From NCBI RefSeq assembly GCF_038069765.1, contig NZ_JBBPFS010000001.1, positions 620,001 to 684,000 of the forward strand: a DNA stretch of 64,000 bases. The letters are read 5' to 3'. Below, one piece after another: positions 1 to 8,431 of the stretch. Each line of letters starts with the position of its first letter. Position 1 is the stretch's first letter. Position numbers and translations under genes: made by a program. This stretch comes from Arthrobacter_B sp038069765 (GTDB taxonomy: Bacteria > Actinomycetota > Actinomycetes > Actinomycetales > Micrococcaceae). The notes under the pieces are model-generated. The model did no database searches. It saw only the letters and a list, made by a program, of their open reading frames with translations, and was not told the DNA's origin.

Positions 1-1753
1 CATCCCCATAATCATCTGGGTCTAGTTCAACTCTTTCAACCTCACTGCCCTCCGCAGCAGTCGTGGCCGTGTCTCTGGCCGTAGACAAGGCCGTAGACAA
101 GGCCGTAGACAAGGCCGTAGTCGCAGATACGGCCGAAGTCGCAGACGTGGGTGTGCTGTCGGACGTGGCTGTGGTCGAAGATGTATCCAGGGTGAGGTCT
201 GGTTTGGTGCGGTACTTTCGTCCTCCCGGTGAGGTCCACTCAATAATCCCGGGACTGGGCTGGCAGGCTTTCCAGAATCCTTTGGTTTTGAACATGTGGT
301 GCCGCCGGCATAAATGTTCCAGGTTGTCGTGATCGGTGGGACCGCCCTGCGCCCAGGGTTTGGTGTGGTCAATCTCGGAGATCACCGCATTGGTCCGGCA
401 GCCCGGGAACCGGCACGTCCCGTCCCGGACCCGCAGCAACTGCTTCAACCCGTCCGGTACTTTCCGCCGCTTACCCACCCGCAGGATCTCCTCAGTCTCC
501 GGGTCCCGCTCCGCCGGCGTCCACTTCGCCGCCTCGCGGGCCATCCGCCGGGCTCTTTCGGGGCTGATCGGCCCATACCCGACCAGTTCCGCAGGCTGGT
601 CATCGGCTCCGAAGAGAGTTTCAGCAGTGATCACCACCAGAATCTCAGTCCGGGCCCTGGAACCATGACCTATACGGCACGACCCGGAACCGGCACCATC
701 CTTTTCACCGGTTCCGGTTCCGGAACCGCTGCCCTTCCGGGCGCCGTTGCCCCCGCCGCCTTCGCCAGCGCCCTTCCCGGCGCCGGTGCCCTTGCTGCTG
801 TCGCAGCCCCCGGAACTGCACCCATGCTCATGACCACCCAAAAGGTCCGCCACGATATCCGCCCGCAACTGATCCACGCTCCGCGTATCTCCGGCCGCCT
901 GCTCACCCCGGGCCGCAACACTGAGCCGGTGATAAATCCCCTGCGCAGTCTCCGCCGGCAGCATCGCCGAAAACCACGACATACCGTCAGGCTCATGACG
1001 CACCCACACCGACCGCCGATCAAAAGCCGTCCGCTGCCGCTCAACAATCGTCTGCGGATACTGACTCTCCCTCAACCGCCGAGCCTTCACCCGGAACTGC
1101 GCCTTCGTCTGTCCCGCAGCCAAACCCAGCAGCTTCGCCTCAAACACGGGCACATCCGCCGGAGCAATCCCCACACACTGCTCCAGAACCGTCTCGGCAT
1201 GCCCGTAACTGATCTCCCCGGCCTCCAGACTCCCCAACGTGGCAGTGTTGGCGGTGCACAGATCACCGGCCCGGCTCATCAACGCCGTTCCGGTACCGGT
1301 GGGAACCCCCAGAATCGTAGCCGCTTCCTCGGCTGCCAGACTGAAGGCCATCTCGGAATCCGGCCGGCCCGAAACGAACATGCTCTCGGACTCGTAAATG
1401 TTCTGCATCCGGGACAGGACCTTCGCCTGCTGCGCCTGAACCCACCGGCCCAGCACATTCAACCGCGACAACACGGCACCGGTTTCTTCCTCGTTCAGGC
1501 ACTCCACGTTCCGGAAGGCCAGAGCCCCGGTAAACCCGTCCCGGGAGCCAGGCCCCGACGGTTCAAAAGCGCCACCGGGAGCAACAAAACCACTGGGGGA
1601 ATGGGCTACTGCGGCAACAGCCGGATCAGTTTCACCGGCCCGATCAGAAACCTCCGGACCGGGCCCGGCAACAAAAACCGACAGGCTGCACACTGCTGCC
1701 TGTCCGCTGTTAGTGCCGGGTCCGGGGCCCGTCGAAGATCCGTTCTGATCCAT
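1..1753 (-). CDS. DUF222 / HNH endonuclease domain protein (3' end outside the window)
   Basis: The frame is open from an ATG at 1753 to the left edge of the window without a stop, so at least 584 residues are present and the C-terminus is missing. The N-terminal two thirds reads like the DUF222 (13E12 repeat) domain. Near residue 447 an HNH nuclease motif follows: CRFPGC, then SEIDHTKPW, then NLEHLCRRHHMFK, which supplies the Cys pairs and His residues of a zinc-stabilised beta-beta-alpha metal fold. The tail after the nuclease domain is Ser/Thr/Ala-rich and contains an A-L-S-T repeat coded by a 12-bp tandem DNA repeat. Such proteins occur in many copies in Arthrobacter relatives; their physiological role is unknown. 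Nuclease activity is inferred from the motif only. The large plus-strand frames over this region are antisense shadows. Confidence 0.88.
   Translation of the reverse strand, partial: MDQNGSSTGPGPGTNSGQAAVCSLSVFVAGPGPEVSDRAGETDPAVAAVAHSPSGFVAPGGAFEPSGPGSRDGFTGALAFRNVECLNEEETGAVLSRLNVLGRWVQAQQAKVLSRMQNIYESESMFVSGRPDSEMAFSLAAEEAATILGVPTGTGTALMSRAGDLCTANTATLGSLEAGEISYGHAETVLEQCVGIAPADVPVFEAKLLGLAAGQTKAQFRVKARRLRESQYPQTIVERQRTAFDRRSVWVRHEPDGMSWFSAMLPAETAQGIYHRLSVAARGEQAAGDTRSVDQLRADIVADLLGGHEHGCSSGGCDSSKGTGAGKGAGEGGGGNGARKGSGSGTGTGEKDGAGSGSCRIGHGSRARTEILVVITAETLFGADDQPAELVGYGPISPERARRMAREAAKWTPAERDPETEEILRVGKRRKVPDGLKQLLRVRDGTCRFPGCRTNAVISEIDHTKPWAQGGPTDHDNLEHLCRRHHMFKTKGFWKACQPSPGIIEWTSPGGRKYRTKPDLTLDTSSTTATSDSTPTSATSAVSATTALSTALSTALSTARDTATTAAEGSEVERVELDPDDYGD
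77..112. repeat. 12-bp tandem repeat, three perfect copies
   Basis: The unit ggccgtagacaa is repeated at 77-88, 89-100 and 101-112, with degenerate flanking copies on both sides. It lies inside the HNH gene and keeps frame, coding on the minus strand for a Thr-Ala-Leu-Ser repeat in the C-terminal tail. Copy-number change by slippage would alter tail length without a frameshift. Confidence 0.9.
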
Positions 1754-2114
1754 GACCTCAGGATTTCACCCGCCACCGACATTTCCAGCTCCACAACAGA
1801 CCAAAACAGGCCCAAACCGGCCCTATTGTTGACGGTCAAATACCCGTCTTTTGCCAGAGGCTACCTAGTCACCCAAGTCGCCGGTGGCCACTAGTGCAAT
1901 GCCACTAGTCCAAGCCTGCACAGTCGTGGGCTCAACGACCTCGGGAACCGACACCCCGGCAGCCACTTGGCGTCGCCCGCGCCCCGGCTGTCACTGCCGC
2001 GCAACAGCAAGACGCGGACGACAACGGCAGCCGCATCCGCTGCGGCGTCGTAAGCAGCACCTCGGAGGTGCGCTGCCAAACCCGCCACAGCGCTTCCCCG
2101 GAGGTGTAACCGCT
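1754..2114. other. Intergenic region without a convincing gene
   Basis: This 361-bp gap separates the HNH gene (reading left) from the end of the SDR gene. No open frame here has family resemblance. It holds a 9-bp direct repeat gccactagt at 1887-1895 and 1901-1909, and a compact inverted repeat GCACCTC/GAGGTGC at 2057-2071, 3' of the SDR gene, that could act as a weak terminator although no T-run follows. The promoter of the HNH gene should lie in the left part; AATCCT at 1760-1765 (minus strand), six bases before its ATG, is a weak candidate. Confidence 0.5.
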
Positions 2115-2864
2115 CTAGTACAGCTTGATGGTGCCGCCGTCGGCCATCAGTGTCTGGCCGGTCAGGTAGCGGGATTCATCGCTGGCAAGGAATGCCACGA
2201 TCGGTGCGATGTCCGTCTCCGGATCGCCCAGGCGGCCCAGCGGGACGCCGTCGACCACTTCCTGGTACTGCTCCGGGTAAGCCTTGCTCCACTCCACAAT
2301 TCCCGGAGTCAGCGCGACCGGACTGACGACGTTGGCGCGGATGCCGTCCGCTGCCCACTCGTTTGCCGCCGTACGGGTGATCGCACGGATGGCTTCCTTG
2401 GCTGCGGCGTAGGCCACCTGATTTGGCAGGCCCTTGATACCGGCGCCGGAACCGAAGTTGATGATGCTGCCGCGGGTCTTTTTCAGTTCCGGATGGGCCG
2501 CCTGCATCAGGTACAGAGTGGCCAGCGTTCCGGTGCCGAAGGACAGGTTCCAGATCTCCGGCGTCGTTTCCAGAATCGGTGCCTGCTTGGATGCGTGCGC
2601 GTTGTTGACGAGGATATCCAACTGGCCGAAGCGTGCCACCGTCTCGGCGACAATTTCGGCAGCGCTTTCAGGCAGGGAGATGTCCTTGCAGATGAAAATC
2701 AGTTCGCCCAGGCTGCCCAGGTCGGCCACGAGCTTCTCGCCCTGCTCCTGGCTAATGTCCACGACGGCAACCTTGGCGCCCTCGGACAGGAAGTGCCGGA
2801 CAATACCCTGGCCAATACCGCCGGCGCCGCCGGTGACAATGGCTGTCTTGTTGCTCAGTTTCAC
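2115..2864 (-). CDS. Short-chain dehydrogenase/reductase (SDR) family oxidoreductase
   Basis: A 249-residue classical SDR, the usual length for the family, expected to be a cytosolic NAD(P)-dependent oxidoreductase. The Rossmann motif TGGAGGIGQG is at residues 11-20, the NNAH variant of NNAG at 87-90, and the catalytic Ser139-Tyr152-Lys156 set is present (YxxxK as YAAAK). D36, following the second beta strand (VAVVD), suggests NAD rather than NADP preference. The start is GTG at 2862-2864 with GAAGGA upstream, and it overlaps the stop of the preceding TetR gene in a GTGA arrangement, so the two are translationally coupled. The substrate cannot be told from the sequence; regulation by the coupled TetR protein is likely. 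Confidence 0.9.
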   Translation of the reverse strand: MKLSNKTAIVTGGAGGIGQGIVRHFLSEGAKVAVVDISQEQGEKLVADLGSLGELIFICKDISLPESAAEIVAETVARFGQLDILVNNAHASKQAPILETTPEIWNLSFGTGTLATLYLMQAAHPELKKTRGSIINFGSGAGIKGLPNQVAYAAAKEAIRAITRTAANEWAADGIRANVVSPVALTPGIVEWSKAYPEQYQEVVDGVPLGRLGDPETDIAPIVAFLASDESRYLTGQTLMADGGTIKLY

Positions 2865-3583
2865 TGTTGTTCCTTCTCTAAGCCGGAGTGCTTTTCCTGC
2901 CGCATCCGGATGCTTGATGTGATTCGTGCTTCCACGCCGAGGAGAAAACTGCCCACGGCGAAGTCCAGGGACTTCCGTGAGGCGTCGTAGGTAATCCCTC
3001 GTCCGCGGAACTTGGCGGTAAGGGAACCGTGAGGGGCGCCGTCACCGGATTCCAGGGGTACGACGGCGTTGGGCCGGGTGGGGCGGTGCCGTCCCGGTCC
3101 GGGATTCGCGGCCAGGGCCAGAACTGCAGTCCCGATCACAACACCCGATAGTCCTACGACACAGTCAAAGCAGTCGTCCTCCGGAAGCCCTGCCGCATTG
3201 AGCGCCTGAAGGAGCACTTCGAGTTCCTCGGTGGAGGCCATGTCCAGCAGCCGGCTCGGCCCCAGGACAATCTGCAGCAGCCAGGGGTGCTTGTGGAAGT
3301 CGTCCCAGAGTGCCGCGGCCATGTGCTGAAGCATCTCCTGCCACGAGGCCGGGGTGGGCGGCAGAAGGACAAACTCACGGCCGGCCTCGGCTGCCATAGC
3401 CAGCAGCAGGGCTTCACGGTTTTCCACGTGGCGGTACAACGCCATGGCAGAGACCCCGAGGATGTCGGCAACGTTGCGCATGGAGACCGCTTCGAGACCC
3501 TCGCGGTCCGCCAGTTCCAGTGCACATGCCGCGATGGCAGCAGCAGACAGGGGACCGCGGTCAGGATCGGGACGAGAATTCAT
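2861..3583 (-). CDS. TetR/AcrR family transcriptional regulator
   Basis: A 240-residue regulator with an N-terminal TetR helix-turn-helix at about residues 32-58 (EAVSMRNVADILGVSAMALYRHVENREALL), in which ALYRHV forms the recognition-helix end. The C-terminal part resembles the TetR_C ligand-binding domains used by regulators of small-molecule metabolism or efflux. It is the first gene of a two-gene unit with the SDR gene, overlapping by four bases. A perfect 10-bp palindrome overlaps the predicted -10 box directly upstream of its ATG, which suggests autorepression. No Shine-Dalgarno sequence is visible, and the spacing of the -10 box to the ATG predicts a leaderless transcript. The ligand is unknown. 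Confidence 0.9.
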   Translation of the reverse strand: MNSRPDPDRGPLSAAAIAACALELADREGLEAVSMRNVADILGVSAMALYRHVENREALLLAMAAEAGREFVLLPPTPASWQEMLQHMAAALWDDFHKHPWLLQIVLGPSRLLDMASTEELEVLLQALNAAGLPEDDCFDCVVGLSGVVIGTAVLALAANPGPGRHRPTRPNAVVPLESGDGAPHGSLTAKFRGRGITYDASRKSLDFAVGSFLLGVEARITSSIRMRQEKHSGLEKEQQ

Positions 3584-3589
3584 GTTTAC

Positions 3590-3600
3590 AGCGTATACGC
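3590..3600 (-). promoter_or_regulatory. Leaderless promoter with palindromic TetR operator candidate
   Basis: On the minus strand TACGCT (3595-3590) is a TANNNT -10 box ending six bases before the TetR ATG. The perfect palindrome gcgtatacgc (3591-3600) covers it, so a bound repressor would block the promoter. Binding is inferred. Confidence 0.6.
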
Positions 3601-3766
3601 GTCAGGGCTCCACCGAAACCCGGCACGCCGGTGTGATCTTCTTCTCATGGAACAGGGCGGCGGCAGACGGACCAGCCGCAGGAAACCGCCGCCGACGGCG
3701 GGATGCGGCTAAGGTTCTACTCGTTGTGACAGAGGCCGTCAAGTATGGCTCCACAGAAACGGGTTG

Positions 3767-3772
3767 TATCTT
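3767..3772 (+). promoter_or_regulatory. Putative -10 box of a leaderless PBP transcript
   Basis: TATCTT ends six bases before the ATG at 3779. The intervening AGGCGG is too close to the start to act as a ribosome binding site, so a leaderless message is the simplest reading. No good -35 element is seen. Confidence 0.45.
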
Positions 3773-3778
3773 AGGCGG

Positions 3779-6127
3779 ATGCGACAAAACAACTCCTCCT
3801 TGCTGGGCAGACTCGGCACCTCCGGCCGGCTTGTGTTGTTTTTGGCGGTGAGCGCCCTCTGCGGTGCCCTCGTCGCCGGCATCTTCATTCCCACCACGGC
3901 AGTGGCAGCTTCCGGCGCAAACCAGGTCCTCGATTCACTGGAGGACCTGCCGAACGAGCTCGAAACCGGCCCCCTGGACGAGGGTTCCAAGATCTACTCG
4001 GCCGACGGCCAGCTGATCGCTTCGTTCTACGCGGAGAACCGGATACCGGTGACGCTGGAGAACATTTCGCCGTCGATGCAGGACGCGATTATTGCCATTG
4101 AAGACAACCGCTTTTACGAGCACGGGGGAGTGGACGTCAAAGGCGTGGCCCGTGCAGTGGCATCAAACCTGACGAAGGACAGCACGCAGGGCGCCTCCAC
4201 GCTGACCATGCAGTACGTGAACAACGTGCTGATCGACCAGGGTGTTGCCGAAGGCAAGAGCGCTGACGAGCTCACGGTCAGCGGAACCAAGAACATTACG
4301 GACAAGATCCGGGAGGCGAAGCTGTCCTTCGCCGTCGAAAAGGAATACTCCAAGGAAGAAATTCTTGAAGGTTACCTGAACATCGTCTTGTTCAGCGGCC
4401 GCACCTACGGAGTTGAGGCGGCGGCGCAGACCTTCTTCGGCGTCCCCGCAGCCCAGCTGAACGTCCCGCAGTCGGCAATGCTCGCCGGCATGGTGCAGTC
4501 CCCGAACAACTTCAATCCGCTGACAAACCCCGAGGGCACGCGCGACCGCCGGGATGCGGTGCTGTCCGCGATGCTTCGCTACGACAAGATTACGCAGCAG
4601 GAGTACGACGACGCCGTCGCCTCCGATCTGCAGCTGAACCCCCAGCCCGCGGCCCGCTCCGGCTGCGTGGGTGCCGAGATGGCGGAGTACTTCTGCAGCT
4701 ACGTGGAGCAGGTAGTGCTGGCCTCCGAGGAGTTCGGCGCCGATGAAACGGCCCGTGCCAAGCTGCTGGCCCGCGGCGGCCTGACTATCACCACCACACT
4801 CGATTCCAGGCTCCAGGAGCAGGCCCAGGCCCAGATCGAGGCGCAGGTCCCCACCGGAGACGCCTCTGGAGCAGGTTCGGCAATGGTTTCAGTGGAGCCG
4901 GGTACCGGCAAGATCCTGGCCATGGCCCAGAACACGAATTACACGCCGGAAGAAGGCGCCGGCAACACGCAGCTGAACTTCAATGTGGACTCGGAAATGG
5001 GCGGAACCGCCTACGGCTTCCAGCCGGGCTCAACCATGAAGCCCTTCACCACCGTGGCGTGGCTCGAGGCCGGAGGAAGCATTGATGATGTCATTGACGC
5101 TTCCCGGACCACCTATCCCGCCGGATATGACTGGACTGCCAGCTGCCTGCCCGAAGACGCGTATTTCGACGAGTGGAAATTCAAAAACGCCCAGGAAGGG
5201 TACGAGCGCAGGATGACCGTGGGGGACGGGCTGACCTGGTCCGCCAATACGGCCACCGTGGCGCAGGCTTCCCAGCTGGACCTGTGCGACATTCGTGACG
5301 CGGCCACCCGCATGGGTGTCCACCGCGCCGTCGACGGCGAACCGCTGGAGGTCAACAACCCCTCCTTCGTGCTGGGCGGCCAGGAAGTGGCGCCCATGAC
5401 GATGGCAGCAGCGTTCGCGACCTTTGCCAGCGGCGGAGAGTACTGCGAACCCATCGCGCTGACGCAGGTGTCCGATGCCAGGGGCCGGTCCTATTCCGTG
5501 CCCGAGGAGCAGTGCTCCCGCGCAATGTCCGAGGAAGTCGCGAAAGAGGTCTCGGAGCCGCTGCAGAAACTCGTGGAGAGCGGTCCCGGAGGCATCTCGC
5601 CGCTGGGTGTTCCCGCAGCAGCGAAAACCGGCACTACCGATGTCTCCGAGCAGACCTGGACCGTGGGCTACACGCAGGGCATTTCCACTGCGTCCTGGGT
5701 GGGTAACTGGACCTCGTACTCTTCGCTGAACGACCTTCCGATCAACGGCGTGACCCGCAGCTATGTGGACGGCTCCACCATCGCCGGCGCGCAGTGGACC
5801 GACTACATGCGCGCCGTCGCACCGCTGTACGCAACCGGTGGCCTGACGGACCCGAACCGGGTACCGTCCCCGTCACCGGTGCCCGAGCAGGACAATGAGC
5901 CGGAACCGGAAGCACCCCGGGAGGATCCGACGCCGGAACCCGAGCCTTCATCTGCCCCCGGCGCGGGCGAAGGTGCCGGCGAAGTTCCGGAACCCGCACC
6001 GCCGGCAGAGCCCGAGGTTCCCGGGGTCCCCGCGCCGACCGCTCCCGCTCCGGCCCCGGCTCCGACTGCAGTTCCGGTACCCACACAGCCGCCCGCAACA
6101 GCCATCCCCGGAGCCCCCGGCGAGTAG
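3779..6127 (+). CDS. Bifunctional class A penicillin-binding protein (transglycosylase/transpeptidase)
   Basis: A 782-residue peptidoglycan synthase anchored by one membrane segment at about residues 17-40. The GT51 glycosyltransferase domain has catalytic Glu108 in EDNRFYEHGG and the QGASTLTMQ motif. The transpeptidase domain has S418-x-x-K421 (PGSTMKPF), S488-A-N490 and K616-T-G618, so all three penicillin-binding motifs are intact. From about residue 690 the protein ends in a long Pro/Glu/Ala-rich tail, typical of actinobacterial PBP1-type enzymes, probably a disordered wall-spanning segment. It polymerises lipid II and cross-links stem peptides at the outer face of the membrane. An in-frame TTG at 3764 exists, but ATG 3779 gives the better membrane anchor and fits the -10 spacing. 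It appears to be a single-gene unit ending in a strong terminator. Confidence 0.95.
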   Translation: MRQNNSSLLGRLGTSGRLVLFLAVSALCGALVAGIFIPTTAVAASGANQVLDSLEDLPNELETGPLDEGSKIYSADGQLIASFYAENRIPVTLENISPSMQDAIIAIEDNRFYEHGGVDVKGVARAVASNLTKDSTQGASTLTMQYVNNVLIDQGVAEGKSADELTVSGTKNITDKIREAKLSFAVEKEYSKEEILEGYLNIVLFSGRTYGVEAAAQTFFGVPAAQLNVPQSAMLAGMVQSPNNFNPLTNPEGTRDRRDAVLSAMLRYDKITQQEYDDAVASDLQLNPQPAARSGCVGAEMAEYFCSYVEQVVLASEEFGADETARAKLLARGGLTITTTLDSRLQEQAQAQIEAQVPTGDASGAGSAMVSVEPGTGKILAMAQNTNYTPEEGAGNTQLNFNVDSEMGGTAYGFQPGSTMKPFTTVAWLEAGGSIDDVIDASRTTYPAGYDWTASCLPEDAYFDEWKFKNAQEGYERRMTVGDGLTWSANTATVAQASQLDLCDIRDAATRMGVHRAVDGEPLEVNNPSFVLGGQEVAPMTMAAAFATFASGGEYCEPIALTQVSDARGRSYSVPEEQCSRAMSEEVAKEVSEPLQKLVESGPGGISPLGVPAAAKTGTTDVSEQTWTVGYTQGISTASWVGNWTSYSSLNDLPINGVTRSYVDGSTIAGAQWTDYMRAVAPLYATGGLTDPNRVPSPSPVPEQDNEPEPEAPREDPTPEPEPSSAPGAGEGAGEVPEPAPPAEPEVPGVPAPTAPAPAPAPTAVPVPTQPPATAIPGAPGE

Positions 6128-6145
6128 CTGTAAACTTGCGGATGT

Positions 6146-6188
6146 AAAAAATGCTCCCCGACCCCTGACCGGGCCGGGGAGCATTTTT
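6146..6188 (+). terminator. Strong intrinsic terminator, potentially bidirectional
   Basis: The arm aaaaaatgctccccg (6146-6160) pairs with cggggagcattttt (6175-6188) around a 14-base loop. The GC stem is flanked by A and T runs, so it can terminate on either strand; it closes the PBP gene. Confidence 0.92.
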
Positions 6189-6320
6189 GTCTGTGACGCT
6201 TGTGTGTTCGGCGGACTCCCTGCACTCTGGATAGCCGAAGCCGACAGCGGCGGCGGGGCGCACCGGCTTCGCTGCCTTGGCCGAGGTCCGTTATCCGTCC
6301 ACCATCTGCCGGAGGCTCCC

Positions 6321-6578
6321 GTGTTCTTGAACAGCCTGATCCATGGTCATGGCCATCGGCATTCCCGGATGCTGGAGCCGCCCGCGCTCAGCGCCAGGAC
6401 CCTGGCCGTTGGCGCCTTCTCCCTGGGCGCCCTCGCCATGGGTGCGGTGGCTGTTGGTGCACTGGCCATCGGGAGGGTCAGCATCGGCCGCGCCGACATC
6501 AAGGAGCTGTATGTGGGGCGCCTGCAGGTGGACGAACTCATCGTCACGGAATCTGCGGGTCCCGAGATTCAGTTATGA
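6321..6578 (+). CDS. Small protein with five-residue hydrophobic periodicity
   Basis: The proposed protein is 85 residues, starting at GTG 6321, because GGAGG at 6311-6315 sits five bases upstream. After a His-rich start (HGHGHRH at residues 8-14) the chain shows a strict five-residue pattern, roughly x-V/I/L-G-x-L/V, from about residue 27 to 76, with quintets such as SLGAL, AMGAV, AVGAL, AIGRV, SIGRA and YVGRL. The pattern recalls pentapeptide-repeat or other beta-solenoid proteins rather than a membrane helix, although the first half is hydrophobic enough to be mistaken for one. The family and function are not known to me. It lies between the PBP terminator and the convergent PucR gene, apparently transcribed alone. 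Confidence 0.72.
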   Translation: MFLNSLIHGHGHRHSRMLEPPALSARTLAVGAFSLGALAMGAVAVGALAIGRVSIGRADIKELYVGRLQVDELIVTESAGPEIQL

Positions 6579-6605
6579 CTGCGCGGACCCAATGGTAAGC
6601 GACCG

Positions 6606-8300
6606 TCACAGCGTCCGCAGCCGGTATACGAGCAGGGCCACGTGCAGCGATGTCCGGGATTCGGCATCGTCGAGGTTCAGACCCAAAAGGTCTTCGAGAC
6701 GGCTGAGCCGGGCGTAGAGCGTGGGCCTGCTCAGGTAACTGGTGCGTGCCAGGGCGGTCTTGTTGCCGCCGGATTCCAAAAAATGTCCCAGCAGTTCGAG
6801 ATGCCCTTCCTCGCCGCGGGCCTCGGCGTCGAGGATCCCGTGCAGCTCGGATTCAACGAACTGCTGCACGCGCGGGTCCTTGCGCAGCAGGGCCAGCAGG
6901 CCGCGCAGCCGGATATCGGTGGCCCGGTGGTATTCCCGGCCGTGACCGGGCAGGGTGGCGGCGGCTTCGGCGACGTGGTCGGCTTCGTCAATGCCCGCAG
7001 CGGCTTCCAGCAGGGAATCCTGAAGGCGCCCGACGCCGATGGTCCACCGGGCTGCTCCCGGGCCTTCCCGGCCCCCTGAACCATCCGGGCCCGAACCCAC
7101 CCGACCCAAACCGTCCTTCCGGTCCTCCGCCAGGGCTCCGGCCAAGGCATGAAGCACCCGATCCTCAGCCTGCTTCGACGGGAGGGCCAGGATCATTCCC
7201 ACCGAGCCGGATTGAATAACGGCGCTGAGGGCAGTGCACGGCAGCGGTTTCAGGGCGCGGGCCAGCTGCTCCAGCAGCATGCGTTCCTCCTGCTGCCCGG
7301 CGAGCGGATCGCCGTCGCTGGAGGACACTTCTGTCCGCGGAAAAACGGCCGGTGATCCGCTCCGGAAGACCACCGGAAGGTAGAAGGGCGAGCGTTGCAG
7401 GCCCAGGGCGGCCGCTCGGGTCTGCGCTTCGCCCTCACCCAGGCCGCGGGGCTGGCGCAGCGCGTTCAGCAGCCCGGCCTGGGCCTGCTGGTTCAGGTCA
7501 CGCCGGTCCCGCTCGGCGAGCCGGTTGATGGCAAGTGTCTGGGCGGCCCGTTCCAGCACCATGGCTGCGGCGCCGTCGTCGTCCAGTACCGCAGGGACCA
7601 CCAGCCGCCCCCACACCTGGCGCCGCACGCCCACCGGTGTCTGGAGCCAGTCTCCGCTGCCCCCGCGGGATGTACCTGTCGTCGAGTGGGTGATCCGGGA
7701 TCTGCGTTCCCAGTCGTCCAGCAGTACCGCTGTGTCAACGTTGCGCGCAGCGTACGCGAGCACCAGATGGGAGAGGTCCTCCAGCACCACCGGAGCGCCG
7801 ATCATGGCCGCGGCCTGCTCCACCACCTGCTGAGTTCCGGCACTTTCCAGGCTCAGCATCGTGAAGGCTTCGTGGACGGCCCGGGCGCGTTCCACCCGTT
7901 CCAACTGTTCGGCCACAATGAGCCGGTGCACTATTTCGGTGATCTGGACAAAACGCACGCGCCGGCGCACGACGACGACGGGCAGGGCAGCCGCCGATGC
8001 AGCCCGGGCCAGCGCCGCGAGGCTCTCCTCCCGGTTGCCGATGACTTCCACGATGAGGCCCGACGCTCCCGCCTCCTCAAGCGACTGGACAAACACGGCC
8101 GTCTGGCCGGGGTCCTTTTCCAGTTCCAGGCCGGTGGTCAGCACGAGTTCCCCGCCGGAAAGCAGTCCTGAAACATCGAGGACCTCGCTGACATGAACCC
8201 AGCGCACCTGGTGGTCCAGGCCCCCGGCGGAACCCAACAGCGACGGCTCGGCATCACGCAGGACGGGGAGGGCCAGGACGGACCGAACTGTGGGCAGCAT
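6606..8300 (-). CDS. PucR family transcriptional regulator
   Basis: A 564-residue regulator with the N-terminal PucR ligand-sensing domain (VRSVLALPVLRDAEPSLLG, then VRWVHVSEVLDVSGLLSGGELVLTTG) and a C-terminal PucR-type helix-turn-helix at about residues 500-560 (LESGGNKTALARTSYLSRPTLYARLSRLEDLLG). The middle part fits the GGDEF-like linker of this family. PucR members usually control purine, allantoin, GABA or amino-acid catabolism. This gene is divergent from the semialdehyde dehydrogenase and aminotransferase genes, so it probably activates them in response to their substrate. The ATG at 8300 has no Shine-Dalgarno sequence but has a -10 hexamer six bases upstream. Confidence 0.92.
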   Translation of the reverse strand: MLPTVRSVLALPVLRDAEPSLLGSAGGLDHQVRWVHVSEVLDVSGLLSGGELVLTTGLELEKDPGQTAVFVQSLEEAGASGLIVEVIGNREESLAALARAASAAALPVVVVRRRVRFVQITEIVHRLIVAEQLERVERARAVHEAFTMLSLESAGTQQVVEQAAAMIGAPVVLEDLSHLVLAYAARNVDTAVLLDDWERRSRITHSTTGTSRGGSGDWLQTPVGVRRQVWGRLVVPAVLDDDGAAAMVLERAAQTLAINRLAERDRRDLNQQAQAGLLNALRQPRGLGEGEAQTRAAALGLQRSPFYLPVVFRSGSPAVFPRTEVSSSDGDPLAGQQEERMLLEQLARALKPLPCTALSAVIQSGSVGMILALPSKQAEDRVLHALAGALAEDRKDGLGRVGSGPDGSGGREGPGAARWTIGVGRLQDSLLEAAAGIDEADHVAEAAATLPGHGREYHRATDIRLRGLLALLRKDPRVQQFVESELHGILDAEARGEEGHLELLGHFLESGGNKTALARTSYLSRPTLYARLSRLEDLLGLNLDDAESRTSLHVALLVYRLRTL

Positions 8301-8306
8301 TTACAC

Positions 8307-8312
8307 AGGGTA
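8307..8312 (-). promoter_or_regulatory. Putative -10 box of a leaderless pucR-type transcript
   Basis: TACCCT on the minus strand ends six bases (GTGTAA) before the ATG at 8300, the same geometry as at other leaderless candidates in the window. Confidence 0.5.
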
Positions 8313-8431
8313 AAGCACCGGCCCCGAGGCCTTACAGACTGTTACTTCTGCGGCAGGTGGAACAGCGGCACACTGGTCCCAGACACTTCGGCCGACTTGA
8401 GCCGGACAGGCCAGCCCCGCAAGGAGAAACC

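Noticed and set aside
77..112. Tandem repeats considered as a CRISPR array
   Set aside because: The unit is 12 bp, repeats are contiguous without spacers, and the tract is in frame within a coding gene.
314..1894. 526-codon plus-strand open frame
   Set aside because: It is antisense to the DUF222/HNH gene, has no recognisable domain and is rich in Pro, Arg and His, as expected of a shadow frame in GC-rich DNA.
1887..1909. Direct repeat gccactagt twice, considered as an attachment site or mobile-element scar
   Set aside because: Only nine bases long, with no integrase, tRNA gene or transposase nearby; left as an intergenic oddity.
1891..2088. 65-codon minus-strand frame in the gap after the SDR gene
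   Set aside because: Ala/Arg-rich, without a ribosome binding site or family resemblance.
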